Shown here: positions 30,978-41,334 of the stretch, in pieces | How positions within the stretch are numbered: position 1 is the stretch's first letter | Layout: each line of letters starts with the position of its first letter | NCBI GenBank assembly: GCA_001873995.1 | Contig: MNVR01000028.1 | Span: forward strand, 1-64,000 | Length of the DNA: 64,000 nucleotides | Source of the DNA: Candidatus Phelpsiimicrobium noxiivivens | Lineage (GTDB): Bacteria > Omnitrophota > Gorgyraeia > Velamenicoccales > Velamenicoccaceae | Reading direction: 5' to 3' | The notes under the pieces: model-generated | Seen by the model: only the letters and a program-made list of their open reading frames with translations | Told to the model about the DNA's origin: nothing | Database searches by the model: none | Program-made: the position numbers and the translations under genes

Positions 30978-31562
30978 ATGAAAGTCCCGCGAAAATTAGG
31001 AGAGATGTTAGTGGAGAACGGCCTACTGACCGAGAGCCAGCTCCTTGACGCGCTACAGACCCAGAATAGGGAAAGAAAACTTTTAGGCGAGATCATAGTG
31101 CAGCAAGGTTATACGACAAAAGAAAAACTTGACGCCGCCCTGGCGCACCAATACGGCTCAAAGTTGGGAGAGATCCTCATAAATAAAGGCCTGATCACTT
31201 TTGACCAGCTATTGCAATGTTTTGAGGAGCAGAAGAATTCGTCAAAATCCGTTGGTGAACTCCTTATTGACAATGGTTTTATGAAGGAGGCTGACCTGAT
31301 GGAGGGGTTGTCTAAGCAGTATGATATACCTTATGTGAAGTTGTCTAATTATGAGATCAATCCTGATGCTGTTTCCAAAATACCTCTGGACGCCCTGAAA
31401 AAGTATTGTATCTTTCCTGTCAACGTAGAAGATAACATGCTTGTAGTCGCCACGTCAAATCCTGAAGATTTTATCGCGGAGTCAGATCTAAGGTTCTTGT
31501 CAGGCATGTATATCAAATTTGTCCTCGCTTCAAGATCAGATATTCTGTCCTTTCTAGAGTAA
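30978..31562 (+). CDS. MshEN/T2SSE_N-domain protein, detached GspE N-terminal domain
   Basis: 194 aa, with no ATPase. Repeated units 'LGEMLVENGLLTESQLLDAL', 'LGEIIVQQGYTTKEKLDAAL', 'LGEILINKGLITFDQLLQCF' and 'VGELLIDNGFMKEADLMEGL' start each helix pair, followed by a fold ending in a SDLRFLSGMYIKFVLASRSDI segment typical of the N1 domain of GspE/PilB/MshE. In MshE this domain binds cyclic di-GMP. It starts 13 nt after the ATPase gene, so domains normally fused are two proteins in reversed order. A second reading is a stand-alone regulator of the ATPase. Confidence 0.85.
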   Translation: MKVPRKLGEMLVENGLLTESQLLDALQTQNRERKLLGEIIVQQGYTTKEKLDAALAHQYGSKLGEILINKGLITFDQLLQCFEEQKNSSKSVGELLIDNGFMKEADLMEGLSKQYDIPYVKLSNYEINPDAVSKIPLDALKKYCIFPVNVEDNMLVVATSNPEDFIAESDLRFLSGMYIKFVLASRSDILSFLE

Positions 31563-32114
31563 TTACATCAAAAATTTAACACCGTGAAGGATCGTGTAGG
31601 CAGGGCCTTTAGCGGAAAGCCTGCTTTCAAAGAGGGTTATATTGTCTATAAAAAAGTCATACGGCTTAAACGTTAAGTTTAATTTTTTAATTTGTTCAAT
31701 AAACGCTGTTATTTCGTAAGAAGAGCGAAAGCGCCCGAGTGTAGCGTGAAGTTGGAATTCCCTATCACTTAAGGGATTGCCCAGAAGGCGCGCTATTTTT
31801 TTTGAGTTGTTTTGTTTATCTTCAAAACCTGCCCATAAGATCCGCGGCGCCTGCAGTGAAGGAAAACATCCTATGCGATCCAATGTAACCTTGAAGCTTT
31901 TATTTAACGAGAAGTCTTTTTCTAAAAGTTTGCCTATTTTTTCAGATACCTTAGCTTCCACGTTGCCTAAAAATTTTATAGTTAAATGTATATTTTTTGG
32001 CTCAACCCATTTGACGTCAGGGCCGAATTTTTTTAGTTCATTTTGTATTGACTGGAGGCGTTTCTTTACGTCAGGCGGAAGTTCTGTCGCAATAAATAAT
32101 CTTTTTAGAGGCAT
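31563..32114 (-). CDS. thpR: RNA 2',3'-cyclic phosphodiesterase (2H family)
   Basis: 183 aa with the two catalytic HxT motifs: HLTIKFLG (about residues 43-50) and HATLGRF (about 126-132). FIATELPPDVKKRL at the start and the overall length fit ThpR/LigT. It opens 2',3'-cyclic phosphates on RNA ends. Its start overlaps the pncC stop by 10 nt, so the pair is one leftward transcript from the promoter at 32582-32610. It converges with the MshEN gene, only 1 nt apart. Confidence 0.92.
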   Translation of the reverse strand: MPLKRLFIATELPPDVKKRLQSIQNELKKFGPDVKWVEPKNIHLTIKFLGNVEAKVSEKIGKLLEKDFSLNKSFKVTLDRIGCFPSLQAPRILWAGFEDKQNNSKKIARLLGNPLSDREFQLHATLGRFRSSYEITAFIEQIKKLNLTFKPYDFFIDNITLFESRLSAKGPAYTILHGVKFLM

Positions 32115-32575
32115 TCTAGCAGGAGGTGAAGGGCCGCGTCTTTGGCTGATCGTTTGATCTTTAGCCTGTTTCCGGAAAAGTTAAATTTTTTGAAGTAATT
32201 GTAGTGGCCGAGGGATACAGCTATAAAGACTAAGCCCACGGGTTTTGAGGGCGTCGCGCCTCCCGGGCCAGCGATGCCCGTGATACCAAGGCCTACGTCA
32301 GTTTGTCCTAATCGTTTGACATTTTGGGCAAGCATGAGCGCTGTCTCTTTGGATACGGCGCCGTGTTGTTTTAAGATATCTCCAGGTATATTCAGGAGTT
32401 TGACCTTTGCCTCGTTAGAATACGCTACGATGCCTAATATAAAATATTTTGAACTTCCTGGGATATTTGTCAGGGAGTCGGCTACCAGGCCGCCGGTGCA
32501 GGATTCGGCTAATGCCAGTGTTAATTTTTTATTCGTAAGGACGCGCGCTATGGTTTTTTCTATAGTTTTAAGCAT
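32105..32575 (-). CDS. pncC: nicotinamide-nucleotide amidohydrolase (CinA C-terminal type)
   Basis: 156 aa from the ATG at 32575; an upstream in-frame ATG at 32626 lies beyond the promoter. Motifs: TLALAESCTGGLVADSLTN, SSKYFILGIVAYSNEAKV and GITGIAGPGGATPSKPVG, all typical. It deamidates NMN to NaMN to recycle NAD by-products. The N-terminal COG1058 half of full CinA is absent, as in many species. A -10 box lies 6 nt upstream of the ATG with no Shine-Dalgarno, so the mRNA is probably leaderless. Confidence 0.93.
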   Translation of the reverse strand: MLKTIEKTIARVLTNKKLTLALAESCTGGLVADSLTNIPGSSKYFILGIVAYSNEAKVKLLNIPGDILKQHGAVSKETALMLAQNVKRLGQTDVGLGITGIAGPGGATPSKPVGLVFIAVSLGHYNYFKKFNFSGNRLKIKRSAKDAALHLLLECL

Positions 32576-32581
32576 TGTGTT

Positions 32582-32632
32582 ATTATACACCAGAACAATC
32601 CTCTTGACAATTCGCCGCTGAAACATTATATT
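32582..32632. promoter_or_regulatory. divergent promoters sharing one -35 box
   Basis: Rightward: TTGACA 32604-32609, 17 nt, TATATT 32627-32632, leading into the FMN riboswitch. Leftward: TTGTCA (32610-32605), 17 nt, TATAAT (32587-32582), leading into pncC. The two -35 hexamers overlap by five bases, so one polymerase excludes the other. Confidence 0.8.
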
Positions 32633-32640
32633 TATAGCAT

Positions 32641-32845
32641 GGTCTTCGGGATCCCTGCCGCTGAACCTTGTGGCGGGTTGGGTGAAAGTCCCAGCTGGCA
32701 GTTATCCGCTTACGGCGGAAAGCCTGCGAGCCCTGATAAAGGGCAGATCAAGTGTAAACCACGTTAGAAACGTTCAAAGAAATTTTAGCGGGTTTCTAAC
32801 TGGGTAAATCTTGAGCCAATAGTAGAGCCTAGATGATAGAAGATC
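32641..32845 (+). promoter_or_regulatory. FMN riboswitch (RFN element) with two expanded regions
   Basis: Conserved pieces are in order: closing stem P1 GGTCTTC (32641-32647) with GAAGATC (32839-32845); P2 GGG-TGAAAG-TCCC; GGCAGT and AAGCCTGCGAG around P3; P4 GCCC/GGGC; P5 TCAAG (32748-32752) with CTTGA (32810-32814); then GCCAATAGTAGAGCCTAGATG. Two stretches are longer than usual: about 29 nt between P1 and P2, and about 57 nt in the P5 loop, which contains a perfect 9-bp stem. Ligand binding should lower expression of the rib operon downstream. Confidence 0.85.
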
Positions 32846-32873
32846 AGGATCATTATTTTTAGATCAACTATTT

Positions 32874-32899
32874 CCCGAAGATTTATCTTCGGGTTTTTT
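32874..32899 (+). terminator. riboswitch expression-platform terminator
   Basis: CCCGAAGA (32874-32881) pairs with TCTTCGGG (32886-32893), followed by six T. The 5' arm is also fully complementary to TCTTCGGG at 32643-32650 in P1, so the same bases can form either P1 with terminator (off) or an antiterminator (on). Confidence 0.85.
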
Positions 32900-32904
32900 A
32901 ATGA

Positions 32905-33025
32905 GCGCACAACTTATGGAGTGTATTTTCGACATAAGTTGTGCGCGCGAATTATCCCATGATTTACGAGCAGATTTTATGCGCGTAGCTCCAGAAATAC
33001 GCGACGTGTACAGATCATGGGATAA
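32905..33025. repeat. two perfect inverted repeats in the ribBA leader
   Basis: GCGCACAACTTATG (32905-32918) with CATAAGTTGTGCGC (32933-32946), 14 of 14 pairs. TTATCCCATGAT (32952-32963) with ATCATGGGATAA (33014-33025), 12 of 12 pairs. They lie after the terminator and before the ribBA ribosome site. The second has the ATCCC/GGGAT ends of the palindrome family. Confidence 0.8.
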
Positions 33026-33044
33026 CCGGATTAGGAGATGTCAG

Positions 33045-34268
33045 ATGGTTTTCAACTCAATAGAAGAGATCCTGGAAGACTTGAAACAGGGCTCGATGGT
33101 TATCGTCGTAGATGATGAGGACCGCGAGAATGAAGGCGATCTTGTCATGGCCGCGGGATTTGTGACTCCCGAACATATTAATTTTATGGCAAAGTTCGGC
33201 AGAGGCCTGATCTGTGTGCCTATGGAAGATGAAAGATTAAAGGCCTTGGATATCTATTCGATGGTTAGCCCTTTTGCCAGGGATGGTTTCGAGCGGGATC
33301 CTTACGCTACGGCTTGGATGATATCTGTTGATGCAAGGGAAGGTGTTACTACGGGTATTTCAGCTCATGACCGCTCTCGCACGATAAAAAAATTAATTTC
33401 GCCTAACACTAAGCCAAGCGATCTTATCAGGCCGGGCCATCTTTTTCCTCTGCGGGCCCTGCGCGGAGGGGTATTAGTGAGAGCGGGGCATACTGAAGCC
33501 TCTGTTGATCTGGCGAGGCTCGCAGGAGTATATCCCGCGGGCGTGATTTGCGAGATCATGAACGAGGACGGGACGATGAGCCGCCTACCGCAATTGATAG
33601 AATTTTCCGTTAAGCACTCTTTAAAGATATGTTCCATTGAGGGCCTTATTGAATATAGGCGTAAAAGCGAAGTCCTCGTTAAAAAAATAGTTGAGACAAA
33701 GCTTCCTACAGAATTCGGTGAATTCAGAATGGCCCTTTATGAATCCATACTAGATGGGTCTAATCATGTTGCTCTATGCATGGGCAACGTCTCCGAGGCT
33801 AATAAAGATGAGGCGGTCTTAGTGCGCGTTCATTCGGAATGCCTGACTGGAGATGTTTTCGGGTCTTTGCGCTGTGATTGCGGCCAGCAATTAAAAAAAG
33901 CCATGGAGCTAGTAGCCAGACAAAAGAGAGGCGTTATTCTTTATATGAAACAAGAGGGCCGTGGCATCGGCCTTGCCAATAAGATCAAAGCTTATTCTCT
34001 TCAGGACCAGGGATTGGATACGGTTGAGGCCAATGAGGCATTAGGGTTTCCTGCGGACCTAAGGGATTACGGTATAGGGGCTCAGATCTTGGCGGATCTG
34101 GGTATCAAAAAGATCAGGCTTTTAACTAACAATCCCCGCAAGATCGTCGGCTTAGAAGGTTATGGCCTGCATATCGCGGAGAGATTAAGCCTGGAGCCTG
34201 AGAAGACCAGGGAAAACGCGAGGTACCTTAAGACAAAAAAGGAAAAACTGGGGCATTTGTTTAAATGA
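33045..34268 (+). CDS. ribBA: bifunctional DHBP synthase / GTP cyclohydrolase II
   Basis: 407 aa from ATG 33045 (AGGAG at 33032), giving the normal N terminus [20 protein letters not shown]. An open frame back to 32901 is created by palindromic repeats and is rejected. RibB half: [12 protein letters not shown] and the [11 protein letters not shown] segment. RibA half (from about residue 210): [23 protein letters not shown] provides the zinc cysteines, and [12 protein letters not shown] the catalytic loop. It makes both riboflavin precursors, the four-carbon unit from ribulose 5-phosphate and the pyrimidine from GTP. First gene under the FMN riboswitch. Confidence 0.97.
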   Translation: MVFNSIEEILEDLKQGSMVIVVDDEDRENEGDLVMAAGFVTPEHINFMAKFGRGLICVPMEDERLKALDIYSMVSPFARDGFERDPYATAWMISVDAREGVTTGISAHDRSRTIKKLISPNTKPSDLIRPGHLFPLRALRGGVLVRAGHTEASVDLARLAGVYPAGVICEIMNEDGTMSRLPQLIEFSVKHSLKICSIEGLIEYRRKSEVLVKKIVETKLPTEFGEFRMALYESILDGSNHVALCMGNVSEANKDEAVLVRVHSECLTGDVFGSLRCDCGQQLKKAMELVARQKRGVILYMKQEGRGIGLANKIKAYSLQDQGLDTVEANEALGFPADLRDYGIGAQILADLGIKKIRLLTNNPRKIVGLEGYGLHIAERLSLEPEKTRENARYLKTKKEKLGHLFK

Positions 34269-34273
34269 AAAGC

Positions 34274-34385
34274 ATCCCTTGCCTAACCGTTTGTAAGTTT
34301 AAGCTACTACGCTTAAATTTACTGCGCAGGCTTCGGGATTAACTTTGCAGGGAATAGATACCTGCAATATGCAAACTTAAGGAGG
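34274..34385 (+). promoter_or_regulatory. leader element C (before ribH)
   Basis: Stem 1: ATCCC (34274-34278) with GGGAT (34335-34339). Stem 2: GCCT (34281-34284) with AGGC (34328-34331). Stem 3: GTAAGTTTAAGC (34293-34304) with GCTTAAATTTAC (34311-34322). Hairpin: TTAACTTTG (34339-34347) with CAAACTTAA (34372-34380, one mismatch) and inner TGCAGG/CCTGCA, then GGAGG. It lies inside the riboflavin operon. Confidence 0.75.
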
Positions 34386-34390
34386 TTCAA

Positions 34391-34855
34391 ATGGTCAAAG
34401 TTAATGAAGGCAGTATGGTGGTAAAGGGGAAACGTTTTAGTATAGTTATTTCGCGTTTTAATGATTTTGTGACAAAATCTTTGCTTGACGGGTGTTGTGA
34501 CACATTAAAACGCCACGGCGCGAAAGAAAGTGAAATAGAGGTTTCCTGGGTGCCAGGCGCTTTTGAGATACCGACTATCGCTTTAAAGCTTGCTAAGAGT
34601 AAAAAGTTTGACGCAGTGATATGCCTTGGCACGATCATACGCGGTGATACGCCGCATTTTGATTTTATAGCGGGAGAAGCCGCTAAGGGCATTGCTCATG
34701 TTTCCCTGGAAACTGGCCTTCCCGTGATCTTTGGTATTATTACCGCGGATACGATGGAACAGGCGATGGAACGGGCCGGCACTAAGGGCGGCAATAAAGG
34801 TAAGGACGCGGCCTTAAATGCTATTGAAATGGTTAATTTGTTGGATATAATATAA
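34391..34855 (+). CDS. ribH: 6,7-dimethyl-8-ribityllumazine synthase
   Basis: 154 aa, standard length. [19 protein letters not shown] at the start, [30 protein letters not shown] with the catalytic His region, and [23 protein letters not shown] near the end. It condenses the ribBA product with the RibD/phosphatase product; the enzyme forms pentamers or 60-mers. Leader C places a hairpin right at its ribosome site. Confidence 0.97.
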   Translation: MVKVNEGSMVVKGKRFSIVISRFNDFVTKSLLDGCCDTLKRHGAKESEIEVSWVPGAFEIPTIALKLAKSKKFDAVICLGTIIRGDTPHFDFIAGEAAKGIAHVSLETGLPVIFGIITADTMEQAMERAGTKGGNKGKDAALNAIEMVNLLDII

Positions 34856-34887
34856 GGCATGGTTGACTCCTTAAATATACAAAATTG

Positions 34888-35316
34888 ATGCGTAAACGGA
34901 CAAAGGCCAGGGAATTGGCGCTTCAGCTTCTTTACCAGGCTGACGTCACGAACACCCGCGTTAAAGAGTTTGTGGATGATTTTTTCGCCATGACTGCTAA
35001 TGCCGAGGAAGAATCATCTGTAAGGGCTTTTGCTACGGAATTAGCCACGAGTGTCGGAGATAATATTGCTGTCATAGATAAAACGATAGCTATGGCTGCT
35101 ACCAATTGGCAGCTAGACCGTATGGCTACCGTTGATAGGAATATACTGCGCCTGGCTAGCTATGAGTTACTTTTTAGGGACGATATCCCTCCTAAAGTGG
35201 CCATTAATGAAGCGGTTGAATTGGCAAAGAAATACGGAGACCTTGAATCCGGCAAATTCGTCAATGGTATCCTGGATAATATCAGTAAGATAAAAACCCC
35301 CGGCCTTAAATCTTAA
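34888..35316 (+). CDS. nusB: transcription antitermination factor NusB
   Basis: 142 aa. [18 protein letters not shown] at the start and the C-terminal block [14 protein letters not shown], then [29 protein letters not shown] are characteristic. It binds boxA RNA with S10 and helps rRNA transcription. A ribH-nusB pair is common in bacteria. Start is the ATG at 34888; a TTG at 34885 directly precedes it. Confidence 0.96.
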   Translation: MRKRTKARELALQLLYQADVTNTRVKEFVDDFFAMTANAEEESSVRAFATELATSVGDNIAVIDKTIAMAATNWQLDRMATVDRNILRLASYELLFRDDIPPKVAINEAVELAKKYGDLESGKFVNGILDNISKIKTPGLKS

Positions 35317-35330
35317 ATTGACTAACCTAA

Positions 35331-36161
35331 ATGTGCTCAAAATTTGCCGATCTACACGTTCATAGCAGTTTTTCAGACGGCACGTTTTCGCCTCAGGAAA
35401 TAATCGCCCAGGCCCGCGGATCAGGGCTTGCCTGCATTTCAATAACAGACCATGATACTGTAGATGCTATTGACCCGGCATTAAAAGCCGCGGGGCAAGA
35501 ACTTGAAGTGCTTACCGGTATTGAGTTGACCGCCGAAGCAAATGGCCAGGAGATCCATATCTTAGGGTATCTTTTTGACCACAGGGATAAGGATTTTTTA
35601 AAGATGCTTAAAAATATGCAAGATATTAGGGTTAAGCGTATTTACGAAATATGTAAGAAATTAAAAGATCGCAAAGTGGTTATAGAACCGCAGGATATTT
35701 TTGATCTGGCTGGCGGGGGGGGCAGTATCGGCCGCTTACATGTGGCAAGGGTCATGTATAAAAAAGGCTATGTGGGTTCTATAGCTGAGGCGTTCTATCG
35801 TTATATCGGTGACAAGGCCCCTGCCTATGTAGGAAAGTTCAAAATGACGCCAAAAGAGGCTATCGGCTGGATCTTAAAGGTCAAGGGCATACCTGTTTTG
35901 GCTCATCCGTATATTCTTGATGATAGCGCGTTAATATCTGATTTTGTCAAAGCCGGCATTATGGGTATTGAAGTTTTTTACGCGGAGCACTCCGAATATC
36001 AAAGGAAAGAATTCATAAAAATAGCCGAAAAATATGATCTTCTCATGACAGGCGGTTCTGATTGCCATGGCGAGGCCAAAGATGTGGTCCGCATGGGTAA
36101 AGTAAAACTGCCTTATGAGTATGTGGAAAAATTAAAAGAGGCCCGGTGCAAACTGACGTGA
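35331..36161 (+). CDS. PHP-domain phosphoesterase (RNase AM / YciV-like)
   Basis: 276 aa. PHP motifs: ADLHVHSSFSDGTFSPQEII (residues about 5-24), SITDHDTVDAI, GIELTAE, and the later HxxR-type and GGSDCHGEAK metal motifs. This group removes nucleotides from RNA 5' ends or hydrolyses 3',5'-bisnucleotides, using three metal ions. It follows nusB by 14 nt and overlaps ribD by 16 nt, so it rides in the riboflavin operon, though it has no known role there. Confidence 0.88.
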   Translation: MCSKFADLHVHSSFSDGTFSPQEIIAQARGSGLACISITDHDTVDAIDPALKAAGQELEVLTGIELTAEANGQEIHILGYLFDHRDKDFLKMLKNMQDIRVKRIYEICKKLKDRKVVIEPQDIFDLAGGGGSIGRLHVARVMYKKGYVGSIAEAFYRYIGDKAPAYVGKFKMTPKEAIGWILKVKGIPVLAHPYILDDSALISDFVKAGIMGIEVFYAEHSEYQRKEFIKIAEKYDLLMTGGSDCHGEAKDVVRMGKVKLPYEYVEKLKEARCKLT

Positions 36162-37240
36162 AGAGATATATGCGCATGGCCATATCTTTGGCAGAAAGCG
36201 CGCGTGGTGATACTTTTCCTAATCCTTTAGTGGGCGCGATTGTTGTCAAAAATGGCAGGGTCATAGGCCGAGGTTTTCATAAGAAGGCCGCAGGCCCGCA
36301 CGCTGAGATCTACGCTTTAAAAGAGGCCGGTAGATATGCCCAAGGTGCTAGCCTATATTGCACTTTTGAGCCTTGTAGCCATTATGGCCGCACCGGGCCA
36401 TGCGTGGATGAGATAATCTCGGCGGGTATTAAAAAAGTCTATTGTGGCATGATAGACCCTGATCCTATTACAAGCGGCAGGGGTGTAGAAGCATTAAGAA
36501 AGTCAGGGATTTCAGTAAGCGTTGGATCTTTTGAAGATGAGATAAGGCTTCTGAATGAGCCTTTTATTAAAGCAGTTACAAAGGGTATGCCTTTTGTAAC
36601 TGTTAAGATAGCTGAATCTTTAGACGGAAAGACCGCGACAAACGCTGGCGAGTCTAAGTGGATAACAAGCGAGCCTTCGCGTCAATACGCGCGTCTCAGG
36701 CGCAGGTTTTATGATTGTATTATGGCCGGTATTAATACAGTATTAAAAGATGATCCTTGTCTGGAGCCATCGGAGCGCTTTAAGGGGCATAAGCTCATAA
36801 AAGTAGTAGTTGATTCGCGCTTAAGAATACCATTGCGGGCTCGATTATTAAATACCTATCAGCCTGTGATAGTGGCCTGCGTGAAAAAGGATATTTTAAA
36901 AGAAAATAGATTGATGCAAAGAGGAGTTCTGGTCATTCACACAAGATCAAAGAAGGGCAGGGTGGATATAAAGGAACTTTTGAAAAAGCTTAGTAAGCTG
37001 GAGATAAGGAATATCCTGGTGGAGGGAGGTTCAACATTGATCGGTTCATTTTTAGATGAACGCCTGGCTGATAAAGCTATTGTGTTTATAGCGCCGAAGT
37101 TTATAGGTGGTGTCAATAGCCAGCCTGCCGTGGGTGGAGATGGAGTTAAACGATTGAGTTCCGCCATTAAATTAAATGATGTAACGATCAGGCGGCTTTC
37201 AGGTGATGTTATATTAGAGGGGTATTTGAGGTATAAATAA
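36146..37240 (+). CDS. ribD: bifunctional pyrimidine deaminase / reductase RibD
   Basis: 364 aa. Deaminase half: PHAEIYALKEAG and CTFEPCSHYGRTGPCVD give the zinc His and two Cys with the catalytic Glu. Reductase half (from about residue 147): VTVKIAESLDGKTA and a C-terminal LVEGGSTLIGSFLDE. Start is uncertain: GTG at 36146 has AGAGG upstream, GTG at 36158 overlaps the PHP gene stop. It converts the GTP-derived pyrimidine in two steps. Located between PHP and ribE. Confidence 0.96.
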   Translation: MQTDVKRYMRMAISLAESARGDTFPNPLVGAIVVKNGRVIGRGFHKKAAGPHAEIYALKEAGRYAQGASLYCTFEPCSHYGRTGPCVDEIISAGIKKVYCGMIDPDPITSGRGVEALRKSGISVSVGSFEDEIRLLNEPFIKAVTKGMPFVTVKIAESLDGKTATNAGESKWITSEPSRQYARLRRRFYDCIMAGINTVLKDDPCLEPSERFKGHKLIKVVVDSRLRIPLRARLLNTYQPVIVACVKKDILKENRLMQRGVLVIHTRSKKGRVDIKELLKKLSKLEIRNILVEGGSTLIGSFLDERLADKAIVFIAPKFIGGVNSQPAVGGDGVKRLSSAIKLNDVTIRRLSGDVILEGYLRYK

Positions 37241-37244
37241 GCTT

Positions 37245-37817
37245 ATGTTTACCGGCATTATTGAGGAAACAGGGGAACTAAAAGTATCGCGAAAGTCTGG
37301 CGTTATAACGCGTCTTGATATTTTGTCCGATAAAATTGTTGAAGGCGCGAAAGTGGGCGATAGTATTTCTGTTAACGGAGTATGCCTTACAGTTACAGCT
37401 ATGCGTGGGTCCATTTTTTCGTTTGACGTGATTCCAGAAACGTTACGCGTTACCACTCTCAAGAGTTTGCGATATGGAGAGCGTGTAAATTTGGAAAGGG
37501 CATTGAAGGTAGGCGATCGCGTAGGCGGCCATTTTGTCTCAGGCCACGTGGATTGTATTGCCGTTATCCGTTCAAGGAAGGCATTCAAAGGTAATTTGGA
37601 ATTTCAGATAGGTGTTTCCCCTAAATTTTTAAAATATATCGTTCGCAAAGGATCCGTGGCTGTGGATGGCATTAGCTTAACGATAGCTGATATAAAAAGC
37701 GGAGGGTTTTCTATTTGTATAATACCGCATACTGCTGAAGTAACTACTTTGTGGGAAAAGCAGTCAGGTGATAAAGTCAATATAGAGTTTGACATGCTTT
37801 TAAAGGGCGCATATTGA
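37245..37817 (+). CDS. ribE: riboflavin synthase alpha chain
   Basis: 190 aa with two lumazine-binding domains: MFTGIIEETGELKVSR with SVNGVCLTV and FVSGHVDC in the first, and VAVDGISLTI with the C-terminal IPHTAEVTTL in the second. It dismutates two lumazines into riboflavin. It ends the rib operon; palindromes follow and no clear terminator is seen. Confidence 0.96.
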   Translation: MFTGIIEETGELKVSRKSGVITRLDILSDKIVEGAKVGDSISVNGVCLTVTAMRGSIFSFDVIPETLRVTTLKSLRYGERVNLERALKVGDRVGGHFVSGHVDCIAVIRSRKAFKGNLEFQIGVSPKFLKYIVRKGSVAVDGISLTIADIKSGGFSICIIPHTAEVTTLWEKQSGDKVNIEFDMLLKGAY

Positions 37818-37912
37818 GCACCTTAATGTGCGCCAAAGGCGCATACAGCGAAATCCCGTGGAGCGTGTTAAAATTATCGCAGAGAATTTTAACATATTTT
37901 GCGAAGCGGGAT
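37818..37912. repeat. two palindromes after ribE
   Basis: First, TGCGCC (37829-37834) with GGCGCA (37838-37843). Second, a nested unit with ends ATCCCG (37853-37858) / CGGGAT (37907-37912) and inner GTTAAAATT (37867-37875) / AATTTTAAC (37885-37893). The outer and inner stems resemble stems 1 and 3 of the leader elements, but no gene start follows. Confidence 0.7.
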
Positions 37913-37958
37913 AGATCGTTTAATATTTGTTATGGGCGTATATTCCAGTCAAATCCTA

Positions 37959-37987
37959 TTGAGGTTATTTTACAGGTATGATAAAAT
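37959..37987 (+). promoter_or_regulatory. promoter of tRNA-Pro
   Basis: TTGAGG at 37959-37964, 17-nt spacer, TAAAAT at 37982-37987, about 16 nt before the mature tRNA. Confidence 0.55.
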
Positions 37988-38003
37988 AGTTTGGTTTTAT
38001 TCT

Positions 38004-38078
38004 CGGGGGGTGGCTCAGCTCGGTTAGAGCGCTTGGTTCGGGACCAAGAAGCCGCGGGTTCAAATCCCGCTCCCCCGA
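38004..38078 (+). tRNA. tRNA-Pro (CGG)
   Basis: Acceptor CGGGGGG with TCCCCCG (one G-U); D arm GCTC/GAGC; anticodon stem CTTGG/CCAAG with loop TTCGGGA, anticodon CGG; T arm GCGGG-TTCAAAT-CCCGC; discriminator A. 75 nt, no encoded CCA (the next bases are CAA). Confidence 0.95.
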
Positions 38079-38310
38079 CAAAATTTTAACTTTGGCGGGA
38101 TTTGAAGCCGACCCCTGCCTACCGGCAGGCAGGCGAGCGGCATTGCTTCAAGCGAGGGCGGCCGGTTCCGAAGGAGCCGAGCGAATGCGAGGCGGGCGAG
38201 GAAAAATCCCGCTCCCCAGACCATTTTTTGCGACAGAGCAAAAAATGGTCGGGTGCCGCAGTGAGCGTAATGCCCCGATAAGGGGCATAGCGAATCATGC
38301 GGCCCCGACA
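38079..38310. repeat. palindrome-rich stretch with tRNA-Pro T-arm copies
   Basis: GCGGGATTTG (38095-38104) is the exact complement of the tRNA-Pro T-arm bases 38061-38070, and AAATCCCGCTCCCC recurs at 38204-38217. The two bound an insert of about 100 bp. Inside it, 38112-38134 is a 23-bp palindromic unit that occurs again, inverted, at 42575-42597. Further right are a perfect 13-bp hairpin (GACCATTTTTTGC with its complement, near 38219-38250) and nested GCCGCA/TGCGGC with ATGCCCC/GGGGCAT. Open frames cross this stretch but look repeat-made. Confidence 0.75.
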
Positions 38311-38327
38311 CCTTAGTGTGTTTTACG

Positions 38328-38600
38328 ATGCAAAAGCAGATCCACGTTATATTTAGCGGTCAAGTCCAGGGTGTGGGATTCAGATATACGACTGAGTCTA
38401 TTGCGAATCAACTTGGGTTATCAGGTTGGGTAAAGAATATTCGCGGGGGAGATGTTGAGGTCCTTGCCGAAGGAGAAGAGGCGGTATTGGAAGATATCAT
38501 ATCCCGGTTAGAAGAGCAATTTTCTGGTTATATAGTAAAAAAAGATGTTACATGGGGTCCTGCTACGGGTGAGTTTAAAGATTTTGGTATAGAGTTTTAA
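38328..38600 (+). CDS. acyP: acylphosphatase
   Basis: 90 aa from the ATG at 38328; a GTG at 38316 is less likely. QIHVIFSGQVQGVGFRYTTESIA holds the catalytic Arg, and SGWVKNIRGGDVEVLAEG the catalytic Asn. It hydrolyses acyl-phosphates. Small cytoplasmic enzyme, followed after 8 nt by a phosphoesterase gene. Confidence 0.94.
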   Translation: MQKQIHVIFSGQVQGVGFRYTTESIANQLGLSGWVKNIRGGDVEVLAEGEEAVLEDIISRLEEQFSGYIVKKDVTWGPATGEFKDFGIEF

Positions 38601-38608
38601 GGTATTCA

Positions 38609-41333
<2,725 letters not shown>

Positions 41334-41334
<1 letters not shown>

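Noticed and set aside
32641-32845. Cobalamin riboswitch
   Set aside because: The B12 box core is absent, while P2, P3-P4 and the 3' block fit the FMN aptamer and the genes downstream are rib genes.
32901-33044. 48-residue N-terminal extension of RibBA
   Set aside because: It is coded by two perfect inverted repeats, has no family match and a good ribosome site lies before 33045.
38060-38316. Open frames on both strands after tRNA-Pro
   Set aside because: They consist of tRNA fragments and palindromes, with no ribosome site or family.
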